64,000 nt of DNA, taken from positions 78,348-142,347 of the forward strand of contig JABSRP010000001.1 in NCBI GenBank assembly GCA_013215145.1, read 5' to 3'. The stretch's first letter is position 1. Every line of letters starts with the position of its first letter. The translations under genes and the position numbers were made by a program. Below the pieces are notes generated by a model, which did not search any database, was not told where the DNA came from, and saw only the letters and a program-made list of their open reading frames with translations. This DNA comes from Pseudobacteriovorax sp. (GTDB lineage: Bacteria; Bdellovibrionota_B; Oligoflexia; Oligoflexales; Oligoflexaceae). Positions 29,479-39,318 of this stretch are shown here, one piece after another.

Positions 29479-31836
29479 TTATTCGTTAAGTTGCTCAAGT
29501 CTTTTTCTTGCAAGCTCTGCATACAACAGATTATTTCCATCATTTGCAGCACCTTCAAAGGCTTTGAGGGCCTCTTCTCGTCTTCCTGACCTATATAACA
29601 ATAAACCTCCTTTATAGAGGGCCTCAGCTCTTTTTTCCCAGTTCTCGCTTTTCAAACCGGTCAACGCATAGATTCTTCCAGCGTCTAAATAGTCGTTGTT
29701 TTTTCTATAAGTTTCTGCAAGACTAGTTAGCTCTTCTGCCCAAAGATCCTTAGAACGTTTCGTTTTAAAATCTTGGGGAGAGAGTTGTCGGAGAAGTCCT
29801 TTAGTTTCATTGGATTTCTTGACGTTTCCAATATCTAGGAATTTTTGTGACAGCTTACTAATTCTATAGATATCCTCTTCCGAGCTAGAAAAAGCTGTCT
29901 TCCATTCATCTGGTTTTTCTGCATCATTATTGAGAGATTTGTTCCAAGTCCAAAGTAACATTTCGGGATGACTCTTTGTTAGTAGGTCCGAGTCAATAAT
30001 TCTACGGATCTCGTCCTTTAGATTTCTTGTAACTCTGAATTTCGTACTATCTTTGAGCTCTCGCCAGGTTCTTAGTAAATCGGAATCTGCAACATTTAGC
30101 GAACGTCTAAGTCTATTGGCTAGCCCAACCTTTTTTTCCGAAAGAGCTGTTGTGAGAGAGTAATGAATGGCATTGAGATGGCGAAATTGAGATACAAATT
30201 TTTCTTCTTCTGTTCGAGCTAACGAGACTGACTGTTTATAGAATTGGATGGAATTGTAGTGACTTTCAATAACCCGATAGGATTCAGCCACAATCCATGT
30301 CAATTCATAGGAGCTCTTGATCACGTTAAGACTAGGTGGAATATTTTCGACCAATCGGATGACATCAATGGGTTTATTTTCCTTACTAAATGCCATCACC
30401 TTCTGATTAAAGTTATTTTTTGCTCGGGAAACAATGATCGATCGGTAAGGTTCCGAAGAGGCTCCCTTATACTCGTTTAGATAGTTTTTCACATCTGCTG
30501 CTAGGGCATTATCCCATTTACTATTCTTCAGAGCGGCGGCGATTTGCATCGTGCGAATTAGAAACAGGGACTTCGGGTGCTCTGCTTGATCTCTTGAGGA
30601 ATTCAGGTAAGCAATAGTCTCTGCATTAGGAATTGGAATATCACCATATTTTTGATCATATAAGTCCTTAATTCGTTCTGTCGTTTGACCCCAGTAAGAT
30701 TTTCTAATCGCAACTTGAGCTGCTAGTTCAGGGCTTTTATTGGTCACGATAAGATTTAGATTATCAGAGTGTTTACTAAAATCGACCCACTTATTGGATT
30801 CCGTCGATCTTTGAGCTGCAATATCTAAAATGCGAAGTTTGGAAAAACCTGACAATGGACTATCAGGATGCTTATCAATCAGACTTTCGTAATAGCCTTT
30901 TGCCAAAGTTAAATTTCCTTGCCCAAGGTGTATTTCGGCAAGATTCCAAATGTGCTTGGCGTTCTTCTCAAACACCAGTGGTGCGTCGTACAGGACCTTC
31001 TGATAAACCAAGAGGGATTTTAACTCGTGTCCAAATGTATAAAGTTGACCAGCATAGTCTGCAAGAGCCTCACCCGAGCTCATGGCTCGACCGGCATTCT
31101 TCTTTAACCACGACTTATAGTTTTTCCCAGTTTTTAAAGTATCCGTTTGAAATCGATAAATATAAGGAGGATAAAGCTTCCACTTTGGTCCAATTCCTCC
31201 CCCAACTCGATCCAATGCAACAATCATTTCCTCTGGATTTGTAAAATCTTTAGGTTTTGGTTGTAGGAGTTTTCTTTCCGCGACAAGCTCAGAGTTACCA
31301 TTGCTAGGGTACGAAGTTTCTTGGGGGGATGAGTCGACAAACTGTCTTCTGGTAGGAAGCGACCTATCATTTTCAACTAATCTCGGACGAGTGACACGAC
31401 TTCTTTCAGTCAGTCGACTATCTCGATAATCTGAAGAGTTCTCAGGATGACCAGATGCGGGATTTCTCATTTCGCGATAATTTTGCGAAAACAAATCGAT
31501 GACAATGCGAAATGGTTCTTCAAAGGAGTACACAGCTACCCGCGTACCCCGTCCTCGTAAGTGAAAAATGATATCGACATCACGGCTGGAAAGTTCTTTG
31601 AATATCACGCGATTTACCAATTGACTATCATAGGAATATAGAGGTGATAGTTCTTCCGGTTGGGTATTTTGAATGGACAATCGCAAGGTGTTTTCCGATT
31701 CGTTAAAGGCATATTCAAAACTTTTCTGTTCCGGAAACGGGACTACAAGCTGGCTGAAACTTTTGGAAAGCGCCAATGATCCAAAGCTGAGGCTTAGGAT
31801 CCATAAGTTTATGACGTGTAGGCACATGCGATGCAT
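29479..31836 (-). CDS. Secreted AMIN-like/TPR protein heading the flagellar operon
   Basis: 785 residues. A signal peptide (about 1-24) is followed by a beta-rich domain (about 28-125) ending in FRIVIDLFSQ, resembling AMIN domains that bind peptidoglycan or the secretin complex. The rest is helical, with TPR-like repeats clearest at about 245-345 and at the C-terminus (AGRIYALTG, KAFEGAAND). It would be periplasmic. It is first in the ten-gene operon and so is probably needed for assembly of the envelope-spanning rod or rings; this is inferred from position. Confidence 0.65.
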   Translation of the reverse strand: MHRMCLHVINLWILSLSFGSLALSKSFSQLVVPFPEQKSFEYAFNESENTLRLSIQNTQPEELSPLYSYDSQLVNRVIFKELSSRDVDIIFHLRGRGTRVAVYSFEEPFRIVIDLFSQNYREMRNPASGHPENSSDYRDSRLTERSRVTRPRLVENDRSLPTRRQFVDSSPQETSYPSNGNSELVAERKLLQPKPKDFTNPEEMIVALDRVGGGIGPKWKLYPPYIYRFQTDTLKTGKNYKSWLKKNAGRAMSSGEALADYAGQLYTFGHELKSLLVYQKVLYDAPLVFEKNAKHIWNLAEIHLGQGNLTLAKGYYESLIDKHPDSPLSGFSKLRILDIAAQRSTESNKWVDFSKHSDNLNLIVTNKSPELAAQVAIRKSYWGQTTERIKDLYDQKYGDIPIPNAETIAYLNSSRDQAEHPKSLFLIRTMQIAAALKNSKWDNALAADVKNYLNEYKGASSEPYRSIIVSRAKNNFNQKVMAFSKENKPIDVIRLVENIPPSLNVIKSSYELTWIVAESYRVIESHYNSIQFYKQSVSLARTEEEKFVSQFRHLNAIHYSLTTALSEKKVGLANRLRRSLNVADSDLLRTWRELKDSTKFRVTRNLKDEIRRIIDSDLLTKSHPEMLLWTWNKSLNNDAEKPDEWKTAFSSSEEDIYRISKLSQKFLDIGNVKKSNETKGLLRQLSPQDFKTKRSKDLWAEELTSLAETYRKNNDYLDAGRIYALTGLKSENWEKRAEALYKGGLLLYRSGRREEALKAFEGAANDGNNLLYAELARKRLEQLNE

Positions 31837-32133
31837 AATTGATTCTCAATAGAGACTATCCTTGGGTCAACTACTAGGAAGCAAAGACTATGCCATATGT
31901 ATCTAGCTATAAATGTAAAGGCCTGCCGATTTGTCGCCAAAATACTGCCATAATCCATGAGTCAAGGAAGTGACATAATTTAGGTTTGCGTCATATTCTT
32001 GACTTGCAAACTCCGTCAATTTAGGGGATTAATTAGGATGAAGGATGTAACTGAAATCAAATAGGCTTACTTTATTAGGCTAATTCATTTACATTATCTT
32101 TTCTCGTAAAAAATTGATAGAGGGATCTCCATT
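31837..32133 (+). other. Divergent intergenic region between the flagellar operon and hldE
   Basis: 297 bp, AT-rich. It must hold the promoters of both divergent units. I saw no convincing sigma-54, sigma-28 or sigma-70 pair, no RNA gene and no ORF worth naming. Confidence 0.4.
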
Positions 32134-33630
32134 TTGGGACAAGATATAAATACTGGCTTGCTACCTTGGGAAAATAAACAGGTTTCCGTATTAGTTGTGG
32201 GAGATTTGATACTTGACGAGTACTTAGATGGTCAGGTTAATCGCATCTCCCCAGAGGCACCGGTTCCTGTCCATCGGGTCGGAAAAACCCACGTAACAGC
32301 TGGCGGTGCGGCAAATGTCGCTAGGAATATCCAGCTTGTTGGCGGGAAGTGTCATATTGTCGGCATAGCTGGCCATGACGGTGCAGGTGACCAGTTACGT
32401 CAAATCTTAAAGGCTGATGGTATTGACATTCAGAGCATTACCGCAGACCCGAATCGGCCGACCACGCGAAAAACAAGGATAACATCCAACCATCAACAAC
32501 TTGTAAGAATAGATTGGGAAGACGTTAAACCCATACAGGAATCAACTCAGGCACAACTATTCGAACGTATCAAACAATCAAAACCTGATACTATTCTTAT
32601 CAGCGATTACGGCAAAGGTTGCCTGACACCACAGTTTCTCGCAAAAATTATCAAGTACGGACAGTCTAATAATATTTGTATTGTTGTAGACCCAAAGGGT
32701 CACGATTATACGATGTATCAGGGCGCTGACCTCATTACGCCTAATTGGAAAGAAGCTTGTGAGGCTCTTGGTTTAGATACCAACACCAGCGTGAGTCCCA
32801 ATACAATTGCAACTCGAATCTCCGAAAAGTTTTCGATTAAGAATGTACTTGTTACCCTAGGCTCGGAAGGAATGCTAGGAAGGAACCAACAAGGAGAGTT
32901 CTTTAAACTTGACGCACAAACCCGAGAGGTATTCGATGTTTCTGGTGCCGGTGACACCGTCGTGGCTCTGATGGCTTTGTCTTTAGCGACGGGTCTTGAT
33001 CTGCCTTCAGGCATGAATATCGCAAACTCAGGAGCGGGTAAGGTAGTTGAAAAATGGGGCACTCAACCGCTGAGTATCGAGGAGTTGAAAGAAGCCATCG
33101 CCTTCAATTCTACTTCTTTGTTTGGTTGGTCTTCTACACGGAAAAAAATCGCGAAAAAACAAGATATCATACGCAACACAATTAGCCTTCAGGCCTCGGG
33201 TAAGTCCATAGTCTTTACAAACGGCTGCTTTGATCTTCTCCATGCCGGACATCTTTCTTATTTAGAAGAAGCTCGTTCACTTGGTCATGTATTGATTGTA
33301 GCAGTTAACTCAGACGAATCGGTCCGTAAGCTCAAGGGAAACAGTCGGCCACTTATTCCCTGCGAGCAACGCATGAGCTTGCTAGCCGGCTTAGAGTGTG
33401 TCGATTATGTTGTAGAATTCTCCGAAGAAACCCCCGAGAGTATCATTAAAGACATATCACCAGATATTCTGGTCAAGGGTGCTGATTACGAAGTTAAAGA
33501 CATTGTAGGAGCGGATTTTGTTTTGTCTAAGGGCGGACGGGTAGAGCGAATTGCTTTTGTTGATGGCCTATCTACCTCAAAGATTATAGAAAGAGCTAAA
33601 ACAGGAGCTGGTGTCAACCTTCCGATGTGA
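32134..33630 (+). CDS. hldE: Bifunctional heptose kinase/adenylyltransferase HldE
   Basis: 498 residues, in HldE order. The N-terminal ribokinase-like domain carries GGAANVARN and the DVSGAGDT active-site block (about residue 270). The C-terminal nucleotidyltransferase has TNGCFDLLHAGHLSYLEEA (HxGH near 362). It makes ADP-activated glycero-manno-heptose for LPS inner core, so the cell should have LPS. The start is TTG at 32134 preceded by AGGGA; no ATG gives a full-length domain. Confidence 0.93.
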   Translation: MGQDINTGLLPWENKQVSVLVVGDLILDEYLDGQVNRISPEAPVPVHRVGKTHVTAGGAANVARNIQLVGGKCHIVGIAGHDGAGDQLRQILKADGIDIQSITADPNRPTTRKTRITSNHQQLVRIDWEDVKPIQESTQAQLFERIKQSKPDTILISDYGKGCLTPQFLAKIIKYGQSNNICIVVDPKGHDYTMYQGADLITPNWKEACEALGLDTNTSVSPNTIATRISEKFSIKNVLVTLGSEGMLGRNQQGEFFKLDAQTREVFDVSGAGDTVVALMALSLATGLDLPSGMNIANSGAGKVVEKWGTQPLSIEELKEAIAFNSTSLFGWSSTRKKIAKKQDIIRNTISLQASGKSIVFTNGCFDLLHAGHLSYLEEARSLGHVLIVAVNSDESVRKLKGNSRPLIPCEQRMSLLAGLECVDYVVEFSEETPESIIKDISPDILVKGADYEVKDIVGADFVLSKGGRVERIAFVDGLSTSKIIERAKTGAGVNLPM

Positions 33631-33639
33631 ATCTGAGCC

Positions 33640-33669
33640 CCCACTCAAGGTCAGCCAACCAACAGTGGG
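33640..33669. terminator. Weak hairpin between convergent hldE and nrdB
   Basis: CCCACT and AGTGGG arms pair around an 18-nt loop between the two convergent stops. No good T-run follows on either strand. Confidence 0.3.
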
Positions 33670-33688
33670 AGTCTCTTCTATTCGTGGT

Positions 33689-34702
33689 TTAGAAGTCTTC
33701 GTTAAAGCTAACTTCTCCACTAACACCTGTTTGATAAGCAGCCACTCGCCTTTCAAAGAAGTTTGTTAGCTCTTGAACATCTTGTAGTTCCATAAAAGAA
33801 AATGGATTAGACGTATGATAAACAGAGCTTAATCCTAAAGATACCAGCCGTTGATCTGCGACATACTGTAAGTACTGCCTCATTTCTCCAGTTGATAACC
33901 CAGCGACTCCCAGACTCAAAACATCCGTCGCGAAAACCATTTCACATTCAACAGCTTCGTCGAGCATGATGTATATTGACTTTTTCAAATCCTCATCAAA
34001 AATATCAGGTTCTTCTTCCCTAACTTTTTTAATGACTTCAAAAGCAAAGTTCATATGACAGCTTTCATCTCGAAACACCCAATTTGTCCCAGAGGCTAGA
34101 CCATGAAGGAGGCCCTTGGATCTGAGAAAGTAGACGTAAGCAAAAGCAGCAAAGAAAAATAGTCCTTCGATACAGGTCGCAAAGCAAATCAAGTTTAAAA
34201 GAAATTTTCGACGATCGTCCTTAGTTTCCAAAACCTGCAGACCATTAATCGAATCAATCCATTTGAAACAAAAATCTCCCTTGGCCTTGATAGATGGAAT
34301 ATTCTCAATCGCTGTAAAGGCTTCTTTCCGATCCTCTTCGTTTGGAAGATAGGTATCCAAAAGCGTCAGATAAAATTGAACATGTAGGGCTTCTTCATAA
34401 AGCTGACGGGAAAGATACATTCTAGCTTCGGGAGCATTGATGTGACTATAAAGATTCAATACCAAGTTGTTTGATACAATCGAATCGCCAGTCGCAAAGA
34501 AAGCTACAAGACGCTTTATCAGATGCCTTTCCGATTCCGAAAGTTTTTCTCTTAAATCTGTAATATCAGACGAAAAATCAACTTCATCTACGGTCCAGGT
34601 ATTTTTGATAGCATCCTTATACATTTCGTAGAAAGCAGGATACCGCATAGGTCTAAGTGTTAGATCCAGACCCGGATCTAATAGCAAAGTATTATTACTC
34701 AT
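33689..34702 (-). CDS. nrdB: Class Ia ribonucleotide reductase beta subunit
   Basis: 337 residues. All di-iron ligands and the radical tyrosine can be placed with E. coli-like spacing: Asp73, Glu104, His107, Tyr111, Glu179, Glu213 and His216. It is therefore a normal tyrosyl-radical subunit, not a radical-free variant. Its ATG overlaps the nrdA stop by one base (TAATG). Confidence 0.94.
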   Translation of the reverse strand: MSNNTLLLDPGLDLTLRPMRYPAFYEMYKDAIKNTWTVDEVDFSSDITDLREKLSESERHLIKRLVAFFATGDSIVSNNLVLNLYSHINAPEARMYLSRQLYEEALHVQFYLTLLDTYLPNEEDRKEAFTAIENIPSIKAKGDFCFKWIDSINGLQVLETKDDRRKFLLNLICFATCIEGLFFFAAFAYVYFLRSKGLLHGLASGTNWVFRDESCHMNFAFEVIKKVREEEPDIFDEDLKKSIYIMLDEAVECEMVFATDVLSLGVAGLSTGEMRQYLQYVADQRLVSLGLSSVYHTSNPFSFMELQDVQELTNFFERRVAAYQTGVSGEVSFNEDF

Positions 34703-37071
34703 TATTGGCAGGCCTCACAATGCTCGGGATTTTCCAATGAGCAAGCAACAGCTGACTGATCGCTTACTGTAGTTTTGTTAATTCTAGTTGCTGCCCTTGA
34801 TCGCAAATAATAGGTGGTTTTAAGACCTTTTTTCCAGGCATAGTTATACATGGAAGATAGTTTTCCAATAGTCGGGCTTTCACTAAAAAGATTCAAAGAC
34901 TGACTCTGATCAATAAAGGCTCCTCTATCTGCAGCCATGTCGATCAAGCTTCGCATGGGGACCTCCCATGCTGTACGGAATACCGCCTTCACCGACTCTG
35001 GGATTTCTTCGACACCTTGGACAGAACCCTCTGCTAGCTTGATCTTGGTTTTGACATCGTGGTTCCAAATACCTAGATCTTTTAGCTTCTGAACCAAGTA
35101 GTTGTTGATCTGAATAAATTCTCCGGAAAGCGTTTCTCTTTTAAACAGATTTGAGACTTGCGGCTCGATACATTCATAAGAACCACAGATTGACGCTATC
35201 GTTGCTGTAGGAGCTATAGCGATCAAAAGCGAGTTTCTAAGGCCGTATTTTCTAATATCCGCTTTTAGTAAGTCCCAGCGCTGTTTGTTCTTAGGTGATA
35301 CGCCCCAAAGATCGAACTGCAGTAGTCCTTTAGCTGCTCGAGTACCGCTAAATGCATCGTGGCTACCATACTCTTTGGCCAGCTCACAGCTAGTTTTGAG
35401 AGCATGAAAATATATCTCTTCCTGGACAGTACGAGAGATGTCTCGCGCCTTCTCACTATCGAAAGGTAAATCTAACTTAAAGAAGGCATCCTGTAGCCCC
35501 ATAAGGCCAAGTCCCACCGGGCGCCACTTTGAATTGGATTGCTTAGCTTGATCGATAGGATAGAAGTTTATATCAATCACTCTATCAAGATATTTAACGG
35601 CAATGGCTACGTTTTTCGAAAGCTTATCATAGTCAATACTTCCTGATTCGACATACCGTGAAAGATTAATAGACCCTAGATTACAAACCGCAGTCTCTTT
35701 GTCTGAAGTCACCTCAATAATTTCTGTGCAAAGATTGGAAAGGTGAACTACGTTTTCTTTTCCTTCTCCAACTTGATTGCATTTTTCGTTTGATGAATCT
35801 TTAAAGGTCATCCAACCGTTTCCAGTTTGAGCGAGAGACTTCATCATAGCGGCGTATAACTCTCTAGCATTGATTTGCTGCCGCGAAAGCCCCTTTTCTT
35901 CTGCCTCTAAGTAAGCATTCCGAAATTCTTTGCCATATAAATCTGGTAGATCAGGAACATCACTTGGGTCAAATAAAGACCAAACCTCGTCTTTTTCGAC
36001 TCGCTCCATAAAAAGATCGGGAACCCAATTGGCGATATTAAGGTTATGAGTCCGTCTGGATTCGTCACCTGTATTCTCTCTCAACTGCAAAAAGTCTAGT
36101 ATATCAGCATGCCAAGTTTCTAAGTAAATGCAGGCTGCACCTTTTCGTTTTCCACCCTGATTGACCGCAGCAACAGACGAGTCTAACGTTTTTAAAAAGG
36201 GGATCACACCATTTGATTTACCGTTTGTTCCCTTGATAAGGGAGCCATGAGAGCGTATTTTATGGTAAGCCAAACCAATTCCACCAGCAAACTTTGACAG
36301 CATAGCTACGTCGCGGTACTTATCATAAATTGATTCAAGACTATCCTGTGGAGAGTCTAATAGGTAGCATGACGACATTTGCGGTCGATTTGTCGCTGAG
36401 TTGAAAAGAGTTGGTGTGCTTGGCATATACTCAAACGATGAAATAAGTCCGTAAAACTCGATAGCTTCCTCGACATTGTTTGCCAGCCCACAAGCCACCC
36501 TAAGAAAAAAATATTGATCTGTTTCAATAACAGTTCGTTTAACCGGGTCTTTTAAAAGGTATCTGTCATAAACTGTTCGTAAACCGAAGTACTCAAATAG
36601 ATTCGAGCGCCCATTTAGAATAGCTTGATCTAAAGGTTTTTGATTAGCATTAACGAAATCAAAAACATCTTTGGAAATAATTCCCGCCTGAAATCCGTGA
36701 GATATACTATCAGAGAACGATAAAATATTTTGCTTAGCAACCTCGTCGGCTAAGGCAGATTTGAGCAATCTTGCAGCTAGTCTTGAATACTGAGGTTCAT
36801 CACTGATTTGCATAGCTGCATGCTGAATCAAAAGCTTATCAATCTCACTTGTCAGAACACCATCAAACAGTCCCCTCACAGCCTTATTCACGATCTTTTC
36901 AGGATCAACATCAGGCAAGTCGGAACAATGAACCGTTACCGCGGCCATGAGCAGATCTTTGTCAAACTCTTGCCGCGATCCATCTCGCTTTGTAACAGAT
37001 AGTTCTGTCGATAAAGCTTTACCCAGTCCTGCATCATCAAAATTGTCCGAAGGGGTCGTGTGGAGACTCAT
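34702..37071 (-). CDS. nrdA: Class Ia ribonucleotide reductase alpha subunit
   Basis: 789 residues. An N-terminal ATP-cone (about 20-115) is followed by the catalytic barrel with SSCYLL, NLCTEI and CNLGSIN, which hold the catalytic Cys/Asn/Glu set. The C-terminal CEACQ supplies the re-reducing cysteine pair. The enzyme makes dNDPs from NDPs. The ATP cone predicts dATP feedback inhibition. Upstream lie candidate NrdR and DnaA sites. Confidence 0.95.
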   Translation of the reverse strand: MSLHTTPSDNFDDAGLGKALSTELSVTKRDGSRQEFDKDLLMAAVTVHCSDLPDVDPEKIVNKAVRGLFDGVLTSEIDKLLIQHAAMQISDEPQYSRLAARLLKSALADEVAKQNILSFSDSISHGFQAGIISKDVFDFVNANQKPLDQAILNGRSNLFEYFGLRTVYDRYLLKDPVKRTVIETDQYFFLRVACGLANNVEEAIEFYGLISSFEYMPSTPTLFNSATNRPQMSSCYLLDSPQDSLESIYDKYRDVAMLSKFAGGIGLAYHKIRSHGSLIKGTNGKSNGVIPFLKTLDSSVAAVNQGGKRKGAACIYLETWHADILDFLQLRENTGDESRRTHNLNIANWVPDLFMERVEKDEVWSLFDPSDVPDLPDLYGKEFRNAYLEAEEKGLSRQQINARELYAAMMKSLAQTGNGWMTFKDSSNEKCNQVGEGKENVVHLSNLCTEIIEVTSDKETAVCNLGSINLSRYVESGSIDYDKLSKNVAIAVKYLDRVIDINFYPIDQAKQSNSKWRPVGLGLMGLQDAFFKLDLPFDSEKARDISRTVQEEIYFHALKTSCELAKEYGSHDAFSGTRAAKGLLQFDLWGVSPKNKQRWDLLKADIRKYGLRNSLLIAIAPTATIASICGSYECIEPQVSNLFKRETLSGEFIQINNYLVQKLKDLGIWNHDVKTKIKLAEGSVQGVEEIPESVKAVFRTAWEVPMRSLIDMAADRGAFIDQSQSLNLFSESPTIGKLSSMYNYAWKKGLKTTYYLRSRAATRINKTTVSDQSAVACSLENPEHCEACQ

Positions 37072-37355
37072 GCAATGTCCTCGTAATTGTTATCCAACGA
37101 TTCGTAAGAATCAGGTAATAAAAACCAATGCCAACCCAAAGTGAGTTGAAAATGCAAACTAAAGAATTTTAAAGTAATCTTGGCCTTGCCTAGCGGCTAG
37201 CGTGTTTGAAACCAGGGTTAGAGTAAGGTTTTCTTCTAGACAGCCAAATGAAACTCAACACTATTAAGAATCCTCTACACAAATACATCAAGCGAATTAA
37301 GCAACTGCAACAATCGGGTCCAGATTTATCAATATGGGAAAACCTCTACCTGAGA

Positions 37356-37403
37356 TAAGCATATATAGTGTGGCTCGCAGGTGTCAACCGCTAAATATGG
37401 GGG
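37356..37403 (-). promoter_or_regulatory. Candidate tandem NrdR boxes upstream of nrdA
   Basis: Box 1 at 37356-37371 matches ACACWATATATWGTGT at 12 of 16 positions, including ATATATAGTGT intact. Box 2 at 37388-37403 matches at 10 of 16. Their starts are 32 bp apart, about three helical turns, which is the usual NrdR arrangement. They sit 285-330 bp from the nrdA start. By-eye match only. Confidence 0.5.
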
Positions 37404-37408
37404 TAACC

Positions 37409-37498
37409 TGTGAATAACTTGTGTAAAAGTAGGTGAAAGTCTAAGGGTGTTCAACACTTGTCAGAAACCGCGGTCATATGAAAAAAATTTTATCCACA
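37409..37498. promoter_or_regulatory. Three DnaA-box matches upstream of nrdA
   Basis: TTATCCACA on plus at 37490-37498 is the perfect DnaA 9-mer. On minus, TTATTCACA (37409-37417) and TTTTACACA (37420-37428) fit the looser TTWTNCACA. A weaker relative lies near 37529. In E. coli nrdAB is DnaA-regulated, so this is a plausible control region. The cluster is too small and the context is not oriC-like, so I do not call it a replication origin. Confidence 0.5.
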
Positions 37499-37619
37499 AG
37501 CCCTCGAAAAAACTGACGGATTGCAAAGATCCACAGGTGGTCATGTTTGTATCTCTTGGACTGATCATGCAGTCGTACTTTGAGACCCTAAAGAATCCTG
37601 AAACAAAACCTGCTAGCAA

Positions 37620-37643
37620 GAAAGGCATAAGAGTATGCCTTTC
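37620..37643 (-). terminator. Hairpin after the VC0807-like gene
   Basis: A perfect 10-bp stem (GAAAGGCATA with TATGCCTTTC) and 4-nt loop, 24 bp past the stop of the membrane-protein gene. The following T-run is short (TTTC then TTG). It separates that transcript from the nrdA regulatory region; the stretch 37072-37666 holds no credible gene. Confidence 0.5.
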
Positions 37644-37666
37644 AAGCTGCCACATAACTACCGAGT

Positions 37667-38368
37667 CTATTCTTTCTTAGCTCCTTGGTTGTTTAAGACG
37701 GATTCCCACTCTAGACCAGTTAGCTGCTTGATACCTTTTAGTAGCTTCATCATCAGATATACGACAATAATCATAGATGGCAAAACGATCACCGGATAGC
37801 TCATGATAGTCATCTGACCGAGCTCTTCGTTAAATGCTTCCGTTCCAGGCTGACTCACCAGAATGACCTTGGCTAGCACGTAGTTCAATACTGAAGAAAG
37901 AAAAAAAGACGCTGCAAACAAATAGGATGATCGATTCAATAAATCATTGAACTCTTCCATGTTCCCTTTTTCCGTCAGCTTTTCCTCAACTAGTTTGATG
38001 TTCATGATGGAATCATTAAAAATCATCTTTCTCACCAGGGGAAAATTCGTTTTCATGGAACCTAAAATAGCTAGCCCAATGATCCCAGGCACAGCCGCTT
38101 CTTTTATGGCAATATACTCGGGAGGAAACTCGTTTAAGGTGAAAAAACCGGTCAGGCCTGCACTGATAAGACCTAAAACAGATATGAAATTTAAGGTTTT
38201 TCTCTGGATGAAGTCATAAATGCCGTAAATAATCGGAAATGATAGAGCACTCACTACACCAACCACTGGTCCTAATCGGTCGGGTCCGCTAAACTTCATA
38301 AGAATGATCGATGGTATTACAATATTCAACGCTAGACTCAATAGCGGATTTTCTTGCTTTTTTGTCAT
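37667..38368 (-). CDS. VC0807-like integral membrane protein
   Basis: 233 residues with five or six membrane helices. Its start (LALNIVIPSIILMKF) and the GxxxALSFPIIYGIYDF loop fit the uncharacterised VC0807 family. No transport or enzymatic motif is visible. It lies 9 bp after ung and is probably co-transcribed with it; a terminator-like hairpin follows. Confidence 0.55.
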   Translation of the reverse strand: MTKKQENPLLSLALNIVIPSIILMKFSGPDRLGPVVGVVSALSFPIIYGIYDFIQRKTLNFISVLGLISAGLTGFFTLNEFPPEYIAIKEAAVPGIIGLAILGSMKTNFPLVRKMIFNDSIMNIKLVEEKLTEKGNMEEFNDLLNRSSYLFAASFFLSSVLNYVLAKVILVSQPGTEAFNEELGQMTIMSYPVIVLPSMIIVVYLMMKLLKGIKQLTGLEWESVLNNQGAKKE

Positions 38369-38377
38369 GGAACCCTC

Positions 38378-39079
38378 TTAGTGACTACGTGTGTAATTTG
38401 GCAATTCCCAATTTATGGGAACCTTCCCATGTTTGAGAAGGTACTGATTTGCCTGTGAAAACGGCTTTGTCCCGAAGAAACCTCTATGAGCAGAAAGTGG
38501 AGAGGGGTGAGGCGACTCCAAGACAAGGTGTTTCTCTCGATCTATGACTTTTCCTTTCTTTTGAGCGTAGGAACCCCATAGGATAAAGACAACATTCTCT
38601 CTTCGAGCACTTAACTCGGCAATAACAGCATCAGTGAACATTTCCCAACCTCTCTTTTGGTGAGAGCCTGCTTTTCCTCGTTCTACAGTCAAAACCGAAT
38701 TTAGCAATAGAACACCTTGCTCAGCCCAGCGTTTTAAATGCCCATGAGAAGCTGGTTCGATTGCCAAATCTGTCTTCAATTCCTTGTAAATGTTCAAAAG
38801 AGACGGAGGGACAGGGACCCCAACAGGAACAGAAAACGATAGTCCGTGAGCCTGGCCATCCCCGTGGTAAGGGTCCTGACCTAAAATTACAACTTTGACA
38901 CCTTCAAACAAAGATAGTTCAAAAGAACTAAAGTACTCCGCCGAAGGAGGGAAAATCGTCTTTCCTGATTTCAATTGCTCCACAAGAAACGTTCTAAGCT
39001 CTGCCATATAAGGCTGCTCGAACTGTTCTTTTAGGACTTGTTTCCAACAATCAGGCATCTTTACCGAATCAATACGCAA
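38378..39079 (-). CDS. ung: Uracil-DNA glycosylase
   Basis: 233 residues. Family-1 motifs GQDPYH (67-72, water-activating Asp) and HPSPLSAHRG near residue 190 are intact. It removes uracil from DNA in base-excision repair. Length and both motifs match E. coli Ung. Confidence 0.95.
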   Translation of the reverse strand: MRIDSVKMPDCWKQVLKEQFEQPYMAELRTFLVEQLKSGKTIFPPSAEYFSSFELSLFEGVKVVILGQDPYHGDGQAHGLSFSVPVGVPVPPSLLNIYKELKTDLAIEPASHGHLKRWAEQGVLLLNSVLTVERGKAGSHQKRGWEMFTDAVIAELSARRENVVFILWGSYAQKKGKVIDREKHLVLESPHPSPLSAHRGFFGTKPFSQANQYLLKHGKVPINWELPNYTRSH

Positions 39080-39318
39080 ATCTTACTCCTAAAATATGCC
39101 CAGCAGGCAATATCCTTTCCTACTCAATACATCTTGGCAATGTGAAAATCAGCAGAAACCTGAACCCAAAGCCGAACTTTGGACAAATATACCAAACATA
39201 ACTACCTGTTATTACATAATTATTTTCAATAATTTAATAATCGAAGTAAAAACCGGATAAGAATTATAGGCACTCCATAGGGTAGACATCGTTATATTAA
39301 TATATGGTGAGGTGACTC

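Noticed and set aside
37409..37498. An oriC at the DnaA boxes
   Set aside because: Only three boxes, no long AT-rich unwinding region and no dnaA or dnaN neighbours; regulation of nrdAB is more likely.
37447..37680. A 77-codon plus-strand ORF in the nrdA upstream region
   Set aside because: It overlaps the regulatory sites and a terminator hairpin, lacks a Shine-Dalgarno and shows no recognisable pattern.
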